From NCBI GenBank assembly GCA_029379385.1, contig CM055605.1, positions 6,917,001-6,981,000 on the forward strand: a stretch of DNA of 64,000 nt. The letters are read 5' to 3'. Positions 49,954 through 62,316 of this stretch are shown here, one piece after another. Source of the stretch: Quillaja saponaria. Its lineage: Eukaryota > Streptophyta > Magnoliopsida > Fabales > Quillajaceae. Both the position numbers and the translations under genes were made by a program. Below the pieces are notes generated by a model. The model was not told the origin of the DNA. It saw nothing but the letters and a program-made list of their open reading frames with translations, and made no database searches. Each line of letters begins with the position of its first letter. The first letter of the stretch is position 1.

Positions 49954-52060
49954 CTACCAAGAGATATTTCTGTTCAGTCTAAAGTCTACAGAATATTATT
50001 AATCCCTCTGCACCCATTCCTCCAAAACGAAAAAGAAAACAAAAGATTATGAGAAGAGACTGCATTAACAAAAACAGTTGGAACTGTCGGGTCCAACTGT
50101 GAGGGATAAGTATCTCTACTGGAAAAGCTTCACCTTCAGTCCACTTTATTTTATATCATCAAAACTTGGAACTGATTACATTCTTTGCAAAAATAATATA
50201 AAGTCCATCATATTAACAAGTTGTTAGAATTACAGCAAAAGGTTTTTCATAGAGTGGCAATGGGATCTAATGTGAAGACTAAAGCATCATTATGAGGTAT
50301 CTGCAGGTTCTCTGATAGTGACAACAAATCGTGTCTTCCATTGCACAAAAAAAAGATTTACTTCTTCTAGATAGTAGTATAGTATTGTTAGAAAATCAAA
50401 TACAAATGAATTAAATGAATCTTCAAAGCTCATTTAGTTAAGGTCTACTTGGCTACTTAAGTTATGAAGAAACTGATGACACATATGTAAACGGGGAAGT
50501 GATGACATACACAAAAGTGACCCTCCAAAGCATCAGAGAATTAAATTACAATTTTCAACTTATGTTTCACATCATTTACAGCTTAAGATGCAAAAACGTA
50601 GTTTAGGCTAAGTTGAGGCGAGTCCTTGAACTAAAGAAGTGGTGAAGCAACCAATATTGGTATAAGACCAACTTAATTTTGCTGAAACATGCAAATTTAT
50701 GGATTTCTAGATAATAATAATAAATTCAGCATGTTATGAGAGACAAACAGTTACCGAACAAGTATTTTAAATTTTGACGTTGCAAATTGTTTTAAACCTT
50801 ATTAGTTAACCCCCCACATAGAATACAGGTACATTTATAGTACTGAAAAAAAAAAAAAAAAAAAAAAGAAAATAGTTCAAACGCTAACCTGTTCAATATA
50901 GGGACGACCAATGTATAAAAAAGAAAAAACAATATGCTTTTAGCACAACAAGTTGAATGGAGGAGTCTTGCTTTTGAATCCCGCTACACGTCACAACCCA
51001 GTATCTATAAGCCCTGTCATGAAATAAAGTTTGATTGTGTTTCAAGTTAGGATATGATTTATGTCCTGTATGGATTCATTTGAATTCAAAGTCTTACCTG
51101 TATATGCGGTGACAACCTCATGTTCTCGACCAAATTTACATCCACAAGATCTACCAGTTCTTGATTTTCATAGTCTTTACAAGAACTCAAAATAGCCCAA
51201 AGTAGGAATGAATGTGTAAGACACATCACTAGGCTTACACAAAGGATTCAAATTCAAACCAAAGTGACACTCTGAGGAAGCATAAATGGGACTAACAAGA
51301 GGAAGACAGTTGTTATAGTAATTTGGTGTTAGGCCACAACCTAATTATGATCCCCTTCCATGACCCTTTGGCACGTTCAGCTTCTACAAAAATAGTTTAA
51401 CTGGTAAAGTCACCAAGTTTAAGTTGATAAGAGTTTTAATCTACTCGAAATTGATTCTTGGGATGATTGCTGGGATACTCCAAGGGAAGTGACCTTGTGA
51501 TAAAAATTTGTGCCCCATTGATTTCTTGGGTTCGAATATAAACTTATTTTTGACTGGATCAAAGAAGTAAATAGTCGAGATGAGTGTAAATTAATTCAGA
51601 CACACATGATTACTAAACTAAAAAAATTATTGTTTGGAATTATGTCTTTTTATATTAAATTACAAACTTAAAAATTTATGTGACAGTAAGACTGATAACA
51701 ATTAAAAAAAATACCAATAGATTCTATGATACTAAAGTTTAACACATACATATAGATTGATCTTTTAATCATATGCAAAAAAATTTATTTTATAACTATT
51801 GCAATAAGTCAATTAAATACTATTTAGTTATTGCAATAAGTAATTAATGACACTATAAATATTGTTGTGACTACAATTATAGCAAATAACTTATGCGAGA
51901 TGTTACTGTAGAGGCATTTAAAAAATCATAGAGACCAACTCACATTTCTCTCCTAAGTGTCTGGTACCATTACCCGCCACTCTCTGTCTCCTTGTGACCG
52001 GGTCGGGTCATTTTCAATAACTCTTATAATAATTTCACAAGATTAATATATTAATTAAAA

Positions 52061-52062
<2 letters not shown>

Positions 52063-52096
<34 letters not shown>
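52063..52096. repeat. (TA)n microsatellite
   Basis: An uninterrupted AT/TA run of about 33 bp in AT-rich intergenic DNA, followed shortly by a second run. Confidence 0.9.
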
Positions 52097-52098
<2 letters not shown>

Positions 52099-52874
52099 TA
52101 ATTAAAAATATATATATATATATATCCTTTATCTTTTAAAAATATATATCTAACCTTTCATTGATTTATATCATCCAATATTATTTTTGTAAAGTTATAA
52201 TTGCTGAAAATTAAAATTGGAGATTCCAACACACTTTTGAAAAGTGAAAAAAAAAAAATATATTTATTTACAAAATTTCTTAAAAACTTAGTTGGAATAT
52301 AAGCCGAAGAATTGTATTCTTGTAAAATACAACTTCAAGGGTTGAACCCACATTTGAAAAGTAAAAAAATAGTTAAAAAAATTATGCATAGTTTTGCTAA
52401 ACGACAAAGTTTGCTTAAAAGAATATATATAGCAATTATATTTTATGAAAAAAATAAAAAAATTCACAATTAAAAATATAATAATTTAAATCAAAATACA
52501 ATAAATTGAAATAGTCCAAGTTAAATATTAAAAAAAGGGTAATATGGAATTTATAATTATTAGCACCTTTTTTTATTATTGAATATTAGCACTTTTTAAA
52601 ACACGTGTATTTTTATCTATCACGTGACATTGTTGTAAAAATTATATAGAATTTAAGAAGAAAAAATAGAATTTATTGTTAATTTTTCTTATTTGTAATT
52701 AGTTAATATTTATTGCAAAAGTCAAATGCACAAGGACTAAATTGAAATATTCTTTTGACTAGATACTAAAACGAAATTATTGATAAAACTAAAGGATTGT
52801 TAATACAATAACTATAAAAATAGTCTCCTCATGTTGCATCGGTTTTCTCTACCAACTGGCAGTAATCAGTGTCC

Positions 52875-52937
52875 ATGGCGGCAGCTTTCACCTTCTCTTT
52901 CTATTTTATTGGCATTGGATCGGGTCTGAAAAAGTAG
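52875..52937 (+). promoter_or_regulatory. Upstream ORF in the probable TURAN 5' leader
   Basis: ATG at 52875 (CCATGGCGG, a strong context) opens a 20-codon frame ending in TAG, 99 bp before the main start at 53037. If transcription begins upstream of it, translation of the main frame would need leaky scanning or reinitiation. The transcript start is not known. Confidence 0.4.
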
Positions 52938-53036
52938 GATCATTCGGGTCTGAAGTGAATTTCAAGTTTCCATTGCTTCAAAACAAAAGACAGCAAGATA
53001 ATTGATTTCAAGGATCAAATTCAGATTTCTCTTCGA

Positions 53037-54814
53037 ATGGCAGGTAAACCCTTTTTTTTTTTCCTTGGAAAATCATTTATTTCGTTGTTTTTTTTTATAC
53101 CCTCTTACTGTAATGAGTTGTAGTATTGAATTCAACTAAGAGAGCCATTTAACTGGAGAAAGTTCATATTTTTATATTATTGAAATGTACAAACAAATTG
53201 AAGGGCAAAACGTAGCTAATAAGGGACGGAGAGGGAGGGCATGCGTGGTGGTTTTAGGAGATATCGGCCGCAGTCCTCGAATGCAGTATCATGCTCTTTC
53301 CCTCGCAAATCAGGTATTTGTCAAGTTTCTAGATTTATGCAGTATTTTAGTTTATTTGCATTAAGTTTCATTTTTCATGACTAATAATTGTCAAAAGAAA
53401 ATTTTATTTTTTTATTTTTTTTGTTATTTGCTTTATCAAGTTTTGGGATTTGGTGGTGAACTATAATTATGATGCAACGAATACCCTTTAGTAAGTGGAA
53501 TTCGAAATTTTCTGTACTCGAAAGTGAGCTATTGGCCTCTTGCTTGTTACAAACTTTTAGGTTCATACTGAGGATTATTTCATGAAGAAGATTGTCTTCT
53601 TTGATCTTTTTCTTTTAGTGTTTAAGATTTTGGATCAGTTGCATGTAAGTTGTCTTGAAGGCTAATGAGATAATAGTAGTTTTGGCAAACTTGCGGTTTT
53701 AACTTTGGACTGGACTCTGTAAATGATCTTTGTTTTCTTCGTATTCATAAATCCTTACCCAGGATGGCTGGCCGTGGGGCTTTCTTCTATCCATTCTATC
53801 CTATCTAGTGATCTTCATCATTTGCAATAGCTCTTGGAGAAACTTTCTAATCTTTTCTTTCCAAGATATTTTTGGCTTCCCTGTGATGGTTACTTTCATA
53901 CCCAGCTGCATCATTCCTTCTTGGTCCGAGTTTCCTGCAAATTCTTTTTAAATATCACAATTTTCTCTACATTGTTTCCTGATTGATCTGCTTTCCATTT
54001 GATGGCACAGGCATCTTTGGAAGTGGATATTGTTGCATATGGAGGTATTTCTTTCAAACTCAAGTGATTCTGTTAGTTTTCCCCTTCCGCTTGTATGCTA
54101 AATACACAATATAATTTGATGTATAAACATTTTGAGCATTAAAAAGTTTTCTAGTTTGATAATATTTGAATAATAATTGTTAGGTTCAGAGCCCCATACT
54201 GCGCTGCTCGCAAACCAATCTATTCATATTCACACAATGGTATTGATCTGGCGAAACTTTCCTGGCAAATGTATCCTCATCCCCTCAATACCTTAATTTA
54301 TGTGATGCATGATTCTATTTTCAGACACAATGGCCAACAGCCCGCCAGAGCTTACCAAAGATATTTCAACCGATAATGCTATTGTTCAAGCCACTGATAC
54401 AATTTGCCATGCTTCTTTGGTATCTTTGTGTAAAGATACCTTCTCCTGATGTTTTTATAGTGCAGGTATGCCTTTATGTTATACTTGTGTCAGAAGTTAG
54501 GCTCAATTTGATGCTTATATGATATTCATTATTATTTGATCACTCTGGCCTTAGGTTAAGGTTGCTACTGTACTTTTCATGGGAGGTCTTGTAATTAAAA
54601 TAATCTGATTAATTTGGAAGGTACTTTATCAAAAGAAGAAGAGTGCCAGAAATACCATGAAGTTCCCTTTAATAATTTCTCAAACCTTCTGTTAGGCAGT
54701 TAAAAAAGGTAACATGCAATTAGCTGATTGAAACAGATGATAATGATTTCACACTAAGTTAATGATTTTATCAGGTGGAATTTTCACAAGTTTCTGGTCT
54801 CTCTCTCTCTCTCT

Positions 54815-54845
<31 letters not shown>

Positions 54846-57800
54846 CTCTGCAGTGTTAGCAGACATCTTCCCTTGATGGTAAAAATTATTGTGTCAGGAC
54901 TTCAGTTGTAAATACTAATTGGTCCAGCCTTAGATTATGCTTACATGAATAAATGAAAAATAATATTGGAAAGTTACTGAGAAAAGAACATTAAAGGTGA
55001 TAATCTACAGAAATGGTTGATGTAATATGAAAGATGAAGAGGTTTAGTGATTACTTTCATTGGGCTCATTCTGGTGGTTACAAATAAACATTTGGCTCAG
55101 GTGGTAAATTACCAAATATGCTCAGCTAACATGAGGGATTCAAAAGGTTATGGGACCTTTATGGTATGTTTAGCATGAATAACCAGTACAGGAAGACTAT
55201 AGTTTCTAGAGTTCATTTCTATAATTAGGTTTCATTTATTTTATATCTGATTTATGAGATATACTGACTTAATTAATGTAAATAATGCATATGATTAAAA
55301 ATGTCAGTAAATTGGGGGACTATTGTTTTTTGAAATATTTTCTGTTGATATTGATTTTTCATATTGGATGCTTTCCCTTTTCCTGTAGGAATGTATTAGT
55401 CAGCATGCCCGATTTTATTTCTCATTATTTATTATTCATGCTGTTTTGCTTCCACAGAATCCTCCTTCAGTTCCAACCCTAGTGGCAGTAAAATGGGCCA
55501 GCTGGCTGAGGCAATCAACATTCATCATAGATTGGCATAATTTTGGATATACTCTGCTAGCTCTGTCGCTTGGCAGAAGTAGTCGTTTTGTCTCTGTGTA
55601 TAAATGGTACCAATTAAATGCCTTCTAGATTTAACTTTTGCAGATGATAACTTGTCCTTAAGCTTTTCATTATTTTTACTTTTTGAGTACCTGACACCAG
55701 CGAACTCTTTTTCTTAACTACCCATGTAGGTTGGAGAAGCATTATGGGAAAATGGCAGATGCTTCTCTATGTGTAACAAGGGCAATGCAACATGAATTGG
55801 CCCAAAACTGGGGAATTAAGTAAGAGGGCCAGACATTAAATTATCATCTGTCCAATATATATATATATGTAAGAGCAATCTAATGATGATTCTGGTTTCC
55901 TCGTTTCAAATTCTAGAGCCACAGTTTTGTATGATCAGCCTCCAGATTTTTTCCATCCTGCTTCACTTAAGGAGAGGCATAAGGTGAACCAATTATGTCT
56001 AAGTCTAGTTCTTATGAAAAATATCTAAGGTTCCAGGAGTTAATGTGAATCTATTGCAGTTGTTTTGTAGATTAGATAAAAATTTATGTCAGCCTCTTGG
56101 TGTTGAAGATTGCGTTAGCAAAGGTAATTGTCTTCTCAGATCTTCTTTTGATTTAATTTAGGTGGTTAACAACTTGTTTGGTTGAAATACTTGCTTCTTG
56201 TAGAAACTTTATGGGTGGATAACCAAGGCCTGAATGAAACTCTTTTTACAACTGAGGTTGGTCCAGATATTCTTTTGAAGCCAAACCGCCCAGCACTTCT
56301 TGTAAGCAGCACAAGCTGGTGAGTTCTTCCTCTAATAAATTATGCTAGAGTAAGGATTCCACAATAACCTTGTAGGCGTGTCCTATAGTGCTCTGCGTCT
56401 GGCTCAATCCTTCTCTTTCTTCTTCTTCTTTTTTTTTTTTTTTTTTTTTTTTTCTTTTGTGTGGTGTGTGTTTTATTTTTATTTGAAGTTTTATGTTTGT
56501 GTGTGAAATAAGTCATCTATTCTTTACACAAGAACATTGATTTTTTTCTTCAAATACATGTTTACATGTCAAGTTGTCAACTTTCCTGTTCTTTTTTATA
56601 TGATACAATCACTAGTCAGCTATTTATCAGGCTGAGGTGATTTATTTCTATGACTTTGACTCCTCCTACTTTTAGGACTCCTGATGAAGATTTTGGTATC
56701 CTCTTGGAAGCTGCAGTGATGTATGACAGACGTGTTGCTGCTATATTAAATGAAGATGATTCAGTCGATGAACAGGTTATCTGGAAGGAAATTTCTGAGG
56801 GAAAGCAATGTTTGTACCCCAGATTGTTATTCATCATAACAGGTACAACTTTTCTAGTCCTTGTGAAATAACAACAGCTGAGTTGCAGTTTTTGACTTTA
56901 GACTTCCAACCATAAAAGGTAAAGGGCCAGAAAAAGAAAAATATGAGGAGAAAATAAGGAGGTTAAACCTTAAGCGTGTCGCATTCCGTACAATGTGGCT
57001 GTCAGCTGAAGATTATCCTCTGCTTCTTGGTATGCTATTTGTTTTCTGGACCTTACTTTCTCTCTCTGTCTTTCTCTTTCTATCTGTTTAACAGACAGGC
57101 CACTATCATTTGGTAATTGTCAGGATCAGCTGACCTGGGTGTTTGTCTGCATACTTCTTCTTCAGGTTTAGACCTTCCTATGAAGGTTTGTCATTGTCAC
57201 ATCTAAGTTTATATGAAATATGTAGCATTGAAAGGTGTTTTCTTTTACCTCGAAGTTCCTGGGGTAGCACTGTTCACATTTCTTTCTTCCCTACTTTACT
57301 ACCATCTGCATACATATTACCTTCATATTCTTTCTTCTTATCTTATTATTTCTTCCCCATTTTTTACTCTGTTAATCTGTTTAAGGTGACAGATTTCACT
57401 ACTCATATATTTTGCTTTCTTCCACAGGATTTCTTGAAATTTCTATATTAGTGAATTGTGTTAAACTCTTGCTGGTCATTTACTTAAATATCTGGGTATT
57501 TTGTACTCATGTTAAAGTAAATCCATGATTAATTACTTCTGCTGAAATCATAGTTCCAGGGATCCTTACTTGGGTAGCGGCATACGAACTGGATCCTTCG
57601 ATCCCAATCGAGGAATTTTTTTTTAACTTTCAGCGTTCCTACCATGAAAATCTATGATAGCAGAAACAAAATCATAAATCAACAATAAATGTAGACAGCC
57701 CACAACCAAATCCATGATGAACTGAATATTTTTCCTTATGCAGCTACGTTGTCTCTCTTTTTCCTTAGGATGGAGAGTGGACACCAAGTTTTCATTTTCT

Positions 57801-60458
57801 ATTATGCTTATATGTTTCATTATCTAAAAATAATTATATATATGTGATATTGTTACATATGTGATCCTAAAAAGCATTCTGCATTCTGAACCTACGTATT
57901 TTGTCCCAGCTAAGTGATCTATAGAAGCCTACCTTGTCATACCACGTTTTGGGATAAGTGACGTTCTACGTTTCCATTCCATGTACTATCGGTCCACGTA
58001 CTAGGTAACTAGGGTTGAAATAAATTCAAAATTGATCAAGTATTAAGTTTCATATGGATTCATATATTTGTTTGGCTTCATGTTTCCTGGCTCAAGTTGG
58101 ACTATATGAAAATCAAAATGCTTCCAAAGCTTGGCGACTTTATGTTCGTGTCCATTTCCAGCCCCCCTTTTCTTCTCTTTGCTTATAAAACCACCATTTG
58201 ATGCATGTTCAGATATCTTCACATTCTTACAAGCAATTATTTACTACTTTTTTTTTTTTTGCTAAGTACAAGCAATTATTTACTGCTATACACTACAACT
58301 TGGAAAATATAATTATAGATTTTTTACTTATCAAAAAATATTTTTAAATAAATATTTTTTTTTGAAGAAAGATGAGAAATGTCACTTGATGAAATTTGGT
58401 TCCATCTTTTCAAAATTTTACCCTTTAATTTATGATTTGGCAATATCAGGTTGTGGATATGTTCGGTTGTGGACTGCCTGTTTGTGCTGTTTCCTACTCT
58501 TGGTACATTCTTCAGATCTTTCTTTTAGTTGTCTTATTAATTAGATCGTATGGTTATTTACCCACTGACTTTCTTGAAGTATTAAAGAACTGGTTAAAGT
58601 TGAGCAAAATGGACTACTCTTTTCGTCATCTTCAGAGCTAGCTGGTGAACTTCTTGTAAGTTTGTTTACGGACTTTCATTATATTTTAATACATGCCAAA
58701 TTTTCTCTTTTGTGCATGATATATAAAGCCAGTTATGCTACAGTGTTTGATATTCTTGCTGGCAGCTTCCCCGTAAATGATTAATATTCCTGAAAGAAAA
58801 TGTTCTGTTCAGTTGGTTTTCAATGACATGCTTTTAGTACGTATGAAATTCTGCATTTCAGATGGGGTTATGTAGAATAGAAGCCAGCGTACTATATGGA
58901 GTTTCAAAGTGGTGACATTCCATTATTTTGGAAAGTTGAGGACATATCTACCGTAGTTGGTGACATCCTGTGTTTTCACTCTATGGTCCAGATGTTGACG
59001 TAAAAAACTTTTTTTTTGTTCTTTCTAATTACAGTAGAGCCATTTCAATTGCTAGGTTTGCCATTTATAACTGTATAATATTGTATTAATGGGTAAAACC
59101 TTGGACTGTAAACAAGAAGTAATTTTACTGATATCATTCAAATGTAAGAGAAAAGTCTACTTTCGAAATTTTAGTAGAGGGGTGGTCCAAGAAAATTTGC
59201 CTGCACATATATCTATGTACTTAATATTAATGGGATGCTTTGTGAGAATCTATCATAGGCGTTCTGTTACGTTTCTAAGGCGTTTTCTGATGGGAAAAAT
59301 GGAATAAATTCTAAACAATTGCGGAAGGTGTAGAACCATGAAAATACTCTTGCATGTCCGACATTATGTATACTGGAAGTCGTATGTGCATCAAATTCTA
59401 AACCACAAAATTCGATTCTTTTGTAAGATTGGACCATCTGGAACTTCATTTTGGATTACTGTTAGGAATATTAGAGTAGCTTTCCTTGTAGCTATTGAAA
59501 GTTTTTGAGATGATATTAGTGGAATGGAAGAAGTGGATCACTTGTCCAGGATTGTGATTAATTCTTCAATCTTTCTAGTTTGTACACTGTTACTCATATT
59601 ACTTCGTTATCTGTGGTTCTTGCTCGGTGAAATAACTTTATAAGTTGGGAATATGGGACTGTAAGTACGAGGGCCTTAGTGTAAGAAAGATATGACAAAT
59701 ACTCCCTTTACTAAATTTAGGGTTTTGTGCCAAAAAAAATGTGATGGAGATTGAGAACACCTCACTTGCATCTTACTTATTATTACTTATATAATGTGTG
59801 GATAGCATTTTGAAGTTGTTTAACTTCCAAACCAAGGACTAAATGTTGTTGTGCAAGTCAAAATGATTGGGTCCTTTGGATTTAAGGACTAAATATTATG
59901 TGCAAGTCAAAATGTTTGAGAATGATATGATTGTTCTGGGCATGACTTCTTGGATTGATGCGAATGGAGAAAAATGATTCATGTAGCCGATCCCAACTAG
60001 TTTTGAGATTTAAGGCTTAGTTGAGTTCAGTTAGCATTATAAACAAGTTTTTTTGTTTGTTAAACTGATCCGTAAATTATGGGCTTGACATGATAATATA
60101 TTCCCTTTTTGCTCAGATGCTCTTCAAGGGGTTTCCTCATGAATGTGATGCTCTTAAGGTGCTGAGAGATGGTGCACTGGAAATTGGATCTTCGGCAAGA
60201 TGGGATACTGAATGGGAAGGGCATGCAAAACCATTACTAACAGAGGCAAGTTTTTTCATCTGTGTGTTCAAATTAATCCGTAACTGGATTCATTTATATG
60301 ATGGACATTACCCATCAAATATCTTGAATTTGATGTCTGGTTCAGACTTAACCCAATTGTCCCCTTTCTCGTTGCGCTGCTTTTATCTTTCTTAGTTTAT
60401 TGTTCCTATCACCGTAAACAAGCAAATTTGAACTTTGCAGGTTATCTCAAAATCTTGA
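53037..60458 (+). CDS. TUN: TURAN / ALG1-like beta-1,4-mannosyltransferase
   Basis: ER GT-B glycosyltransferase that adds the first mannose to GlcNAc2-PP-dolichol in N-glycan assembly; the Arabidopsis homologue TURAN is needed for pollen-tube reception. Seventeen exons: 53037-53043, 53204-53313, 54011-54044, 54184-54239, 54325-54465, 55458-55606, 55730-55819, 55917-55983, 56060-56123, 56204-56318, 56676-56842, 56919-57029, 57124-57185, 58450-58502, 58580-58655, 60117-60245 and 60441-60458. They join in frame to 482 residues. Motifs: [20 protein letters not shown] (N-terminal GT-B start), a hydrophobic segment at about 84-105, [34 protein letters not shown], and the donor-site region [20 protein letters not shown] (372-391). 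The first coding exon is only 7 bp. The last intron has a GC donor (GAG|GCAAGT, 60246). Intron 13 holds a dispersed repeat. Confidence 0.93.
54797..54846. repeat. Compound (CT)n-(GT)n microsatellite in TURAN intron 5
   Basis: A CT run (about 54797-54816) is followed at once by a GT run (about 54819-54845). It is intronic with no effect on the coding sequence. Confidence 0.9.
57545..58010. repeat. Dispersed repeat in TURAN intron 13, related to the NAL1 intron repeat
   Basis: The sequence from ACGAACTGGATCCTTCGATC (57586) through TCATTTTCTATTATGC and GTGATCCTAAA to GGGATAAGTGACGTTCTACG (about 57950-57970) matches the right-hand parts of the NAL1 intron units (about 3255-3664 and 4910-5336) in order and orientation, at lower identity. 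No coding function is supported and terminal repeats are not clear. I infer an old interspersed element of unknown class. Confidence 0.8.
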
Positions 60459-61177
60459 CTTATTTCTGAATTGCTCATAACATTCCTTGATGTCCTACAT
60501 TATTCAAGTTGATTGTGGTGGATTACAACAGATGTTACTACAAGTAATATGATGACTGGATGACATTGGGATTTTGTAAATTGATTTATTTCTTCTTTCA
60601 AAGTAGTGGGGGAAAAGAGTGTAATTGCCTTGTTTTGTTTTTCCTTTTCTCTGTTGGGGGAGGGACAATGTATACACAATGATTACAAGATCATGGAGAT
60701 TTTGTTCCAAGAAAAATTGGGAGTTTGGCTTACCACGTGATTTGGATAATCATTTCTTGTTTTGCTGTGGCTTGGCAATGTAGTTCAAACATTATGTGTA
60801 CAAGTGAGACTATCAGTTTTCGATACTGTTTCGTTCTACTTTATGAAGTTTCGTAATGAAGAAGGAGCTCTGCATATGGAAATTCTGTTTTCCTTGTGAT
60901 CAATGAATAAGGAACTCTTTGGGTAAGTTACTTTTTGATAACAGTTTCCTTCTACTCCACAGAGACAAGTTTAATGGTGTTTTGGATAAGTAATATATGC
61001 AGCAGCCCCATTTAGACGTGCTGATTGCCGAATGATAAAAAGAAAGTTTTTGACGTGTTGATTTGTGATATATATTGCAGTAAATCAAAACCAAAACACA
61101 ATAGTAAGGGGAATTATGTAGCAATTGATCAAAACCCACGTGTTGATTTGTGATATATATTGCAGTAAATCAAATGA
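60459..61177. other. Intergenic between TURAN and the EF-2 pseudogene
   Basis: The first part is TURAN 3' UTR. A 36-bp direct repeat (61054-61089 and 61139-61174, CGTGTTGATTTGTGATATAT...) sits next to the 3' end of the EF-2 pseudogene. Nothing else is supported. Confidence 0.6.
61054..61174. repeat. 36-bp direct repeat, 85-bp offset
   Basis: CGTGTTGATTTGTGATATAT followed by ATTGCAGTAAATCAAA occurs identically at 61054-61089 and 61139-61174. The second copy ends 4 bp from the stop codon of the EF-2 pseudogene. Confidence 0.92.
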
Positions 61178-62316
61178 TTATAGCTTGTCCTTAAACTCAG
61201 AAAGTGCGGTCATCTCCTGCTTCAAGCCCTTCCTCTTGGGGATGTCTGTGACAAGCTGAGCAGCCTGTGACCAAGACTCCCATGGATCTGATGACATCAT
61301 GTGCCAGTGATCAAATACACATTGTGGGAAAGCCTGTCCTGAGAATCCAAAGGACTCAATGACGGGCAAGTGTGCCTTGATGTTGTAAAATGGGGTACCA
61401 GGCCTCTGCATTTCCTCAAAGACATGACCACGTTTCTGGTTAAGAACGCAGTATATACCACCAAGAGCCTGCTCAGGTGGTTGAATCTCCACCAAGTAAA
61501 CATGTTCAAGAAGCCTGGGTTATGCTGTAAGCTGGGAAACAAAGATAACTCTCCTAGCAGTAGGAATCATCTGACCACCTCCTCTGTGTATAGCGTCAGC
61601 ATGAAGAAGAACATCACAAACTGCAAAGCAGATACCACTCATGTTCTCTTCCCAGCAACAACAGAGTCCTTTATTTCATTCAGATATTGAACTCCCGTAC
61701 ACATATCCACCACCATGTTAGGACCAGTGGTCTCAGGACGAAAACACCAAATTTTCTTTGCAAGATTCTTGTCCCAACCAAACTCCTCAGACAAGATTTT
61801 GGGCACTCTTAACATATAAATCCTTTTTCTCTCTGGGGACAAATTAAGACCCATGTTTCTAACCTCAAACCAGTGGAAACCTTACCAGAGAAGACACGGC
61901 CAAAAGCAAAGAGCCTACCCTTATCTGATGCAGGAATCATCTTTGACGCGTAGAGCATAAGAGGCCCATCAGGATCACAGTTCCTGATAGCAATGGCCAC
62001 AACTTATCCGAGTTCTGATCATTCATGCAAGTGTTTAATTATAATTTGCTTGATAGATTCATAACAAAACTGATCGAAACCACGCTTGCATGTAGAAGTT
62101 CCAGTATTCTTGTTGGTCCATTTCTAGGTGGCTGGATCAAAGAAGTTCTCGCCCCAGAGCCTTTCCATCATCTTTGACTCATCAACTCCAAACTTTGGGC
62201 ATACATTTTAGCAAAGTCGGTCAGAGTGAAAGCCCAGCCATGCAAACCAGCAGAAAAAGTAACTGTTCCTTTCTCGTGGTAGACCTGAACATCACCAAGG
62301 AGTGCGACTTCTTATG
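61178..62316 (-). pseudogene. Truncated, internally deleted elongation factor 2 pseudogene
   Basis: Elongation factor 2 is the translocase of cytosolic translation, normally about 843 residues. On the minus strand this region gives ordered EF-2 blocks: [104 protein letters not shown], the diphthamide-site neighbourhood [17 protein letters not shown] and, at the end, the usual DKL stop. There are no introns. The N-terminal GTP-binding part is absent. Damage includes large internal deletions (before NCDPDG and before ILSEEFG), a smaller one after VVAG, loss of about 8 residues in [11 protein letters not shown], several frameshifts, and stops such as TAG after FFDPAT. It is a dead retrocopy-like fragment; no poly-A tail is evident. 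Confidence 0.92.

Larger units (their letters stand above)
49954..53036. other. Intergenic between the REV7 remnant and TURAN
   Basis: No gene is firmly supported. It holds a poly-A run (about 50844-50866), a TA microsatellite (about 52063-52096, with a second short run at about 52108-52125), and AT-rich DNA from 51600 to 52850. A 46-codon minus-strand frame at 51086-51226 looks protein-like (see findings). The last 170 bp are a probable TURAN 5' leader with an upstream ORF at 52875-52937. Confidence 0.5.

Noticed and set aside
57623..57820. 65-codon minus-strand frame resembling one at 4913-5170
   Set aside because: The resemblance comes from the shared dispersed repeat. The frames are short, start in different ways and show no domain, so I do not call a gene.
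61297..61690. Frames on both strands over the EF-2 pseudogene other than the EF-2 frame
   Set aside because: They come from frameshifted or antisense reading of the EF-2 remnant; one merely follows the frame slip.
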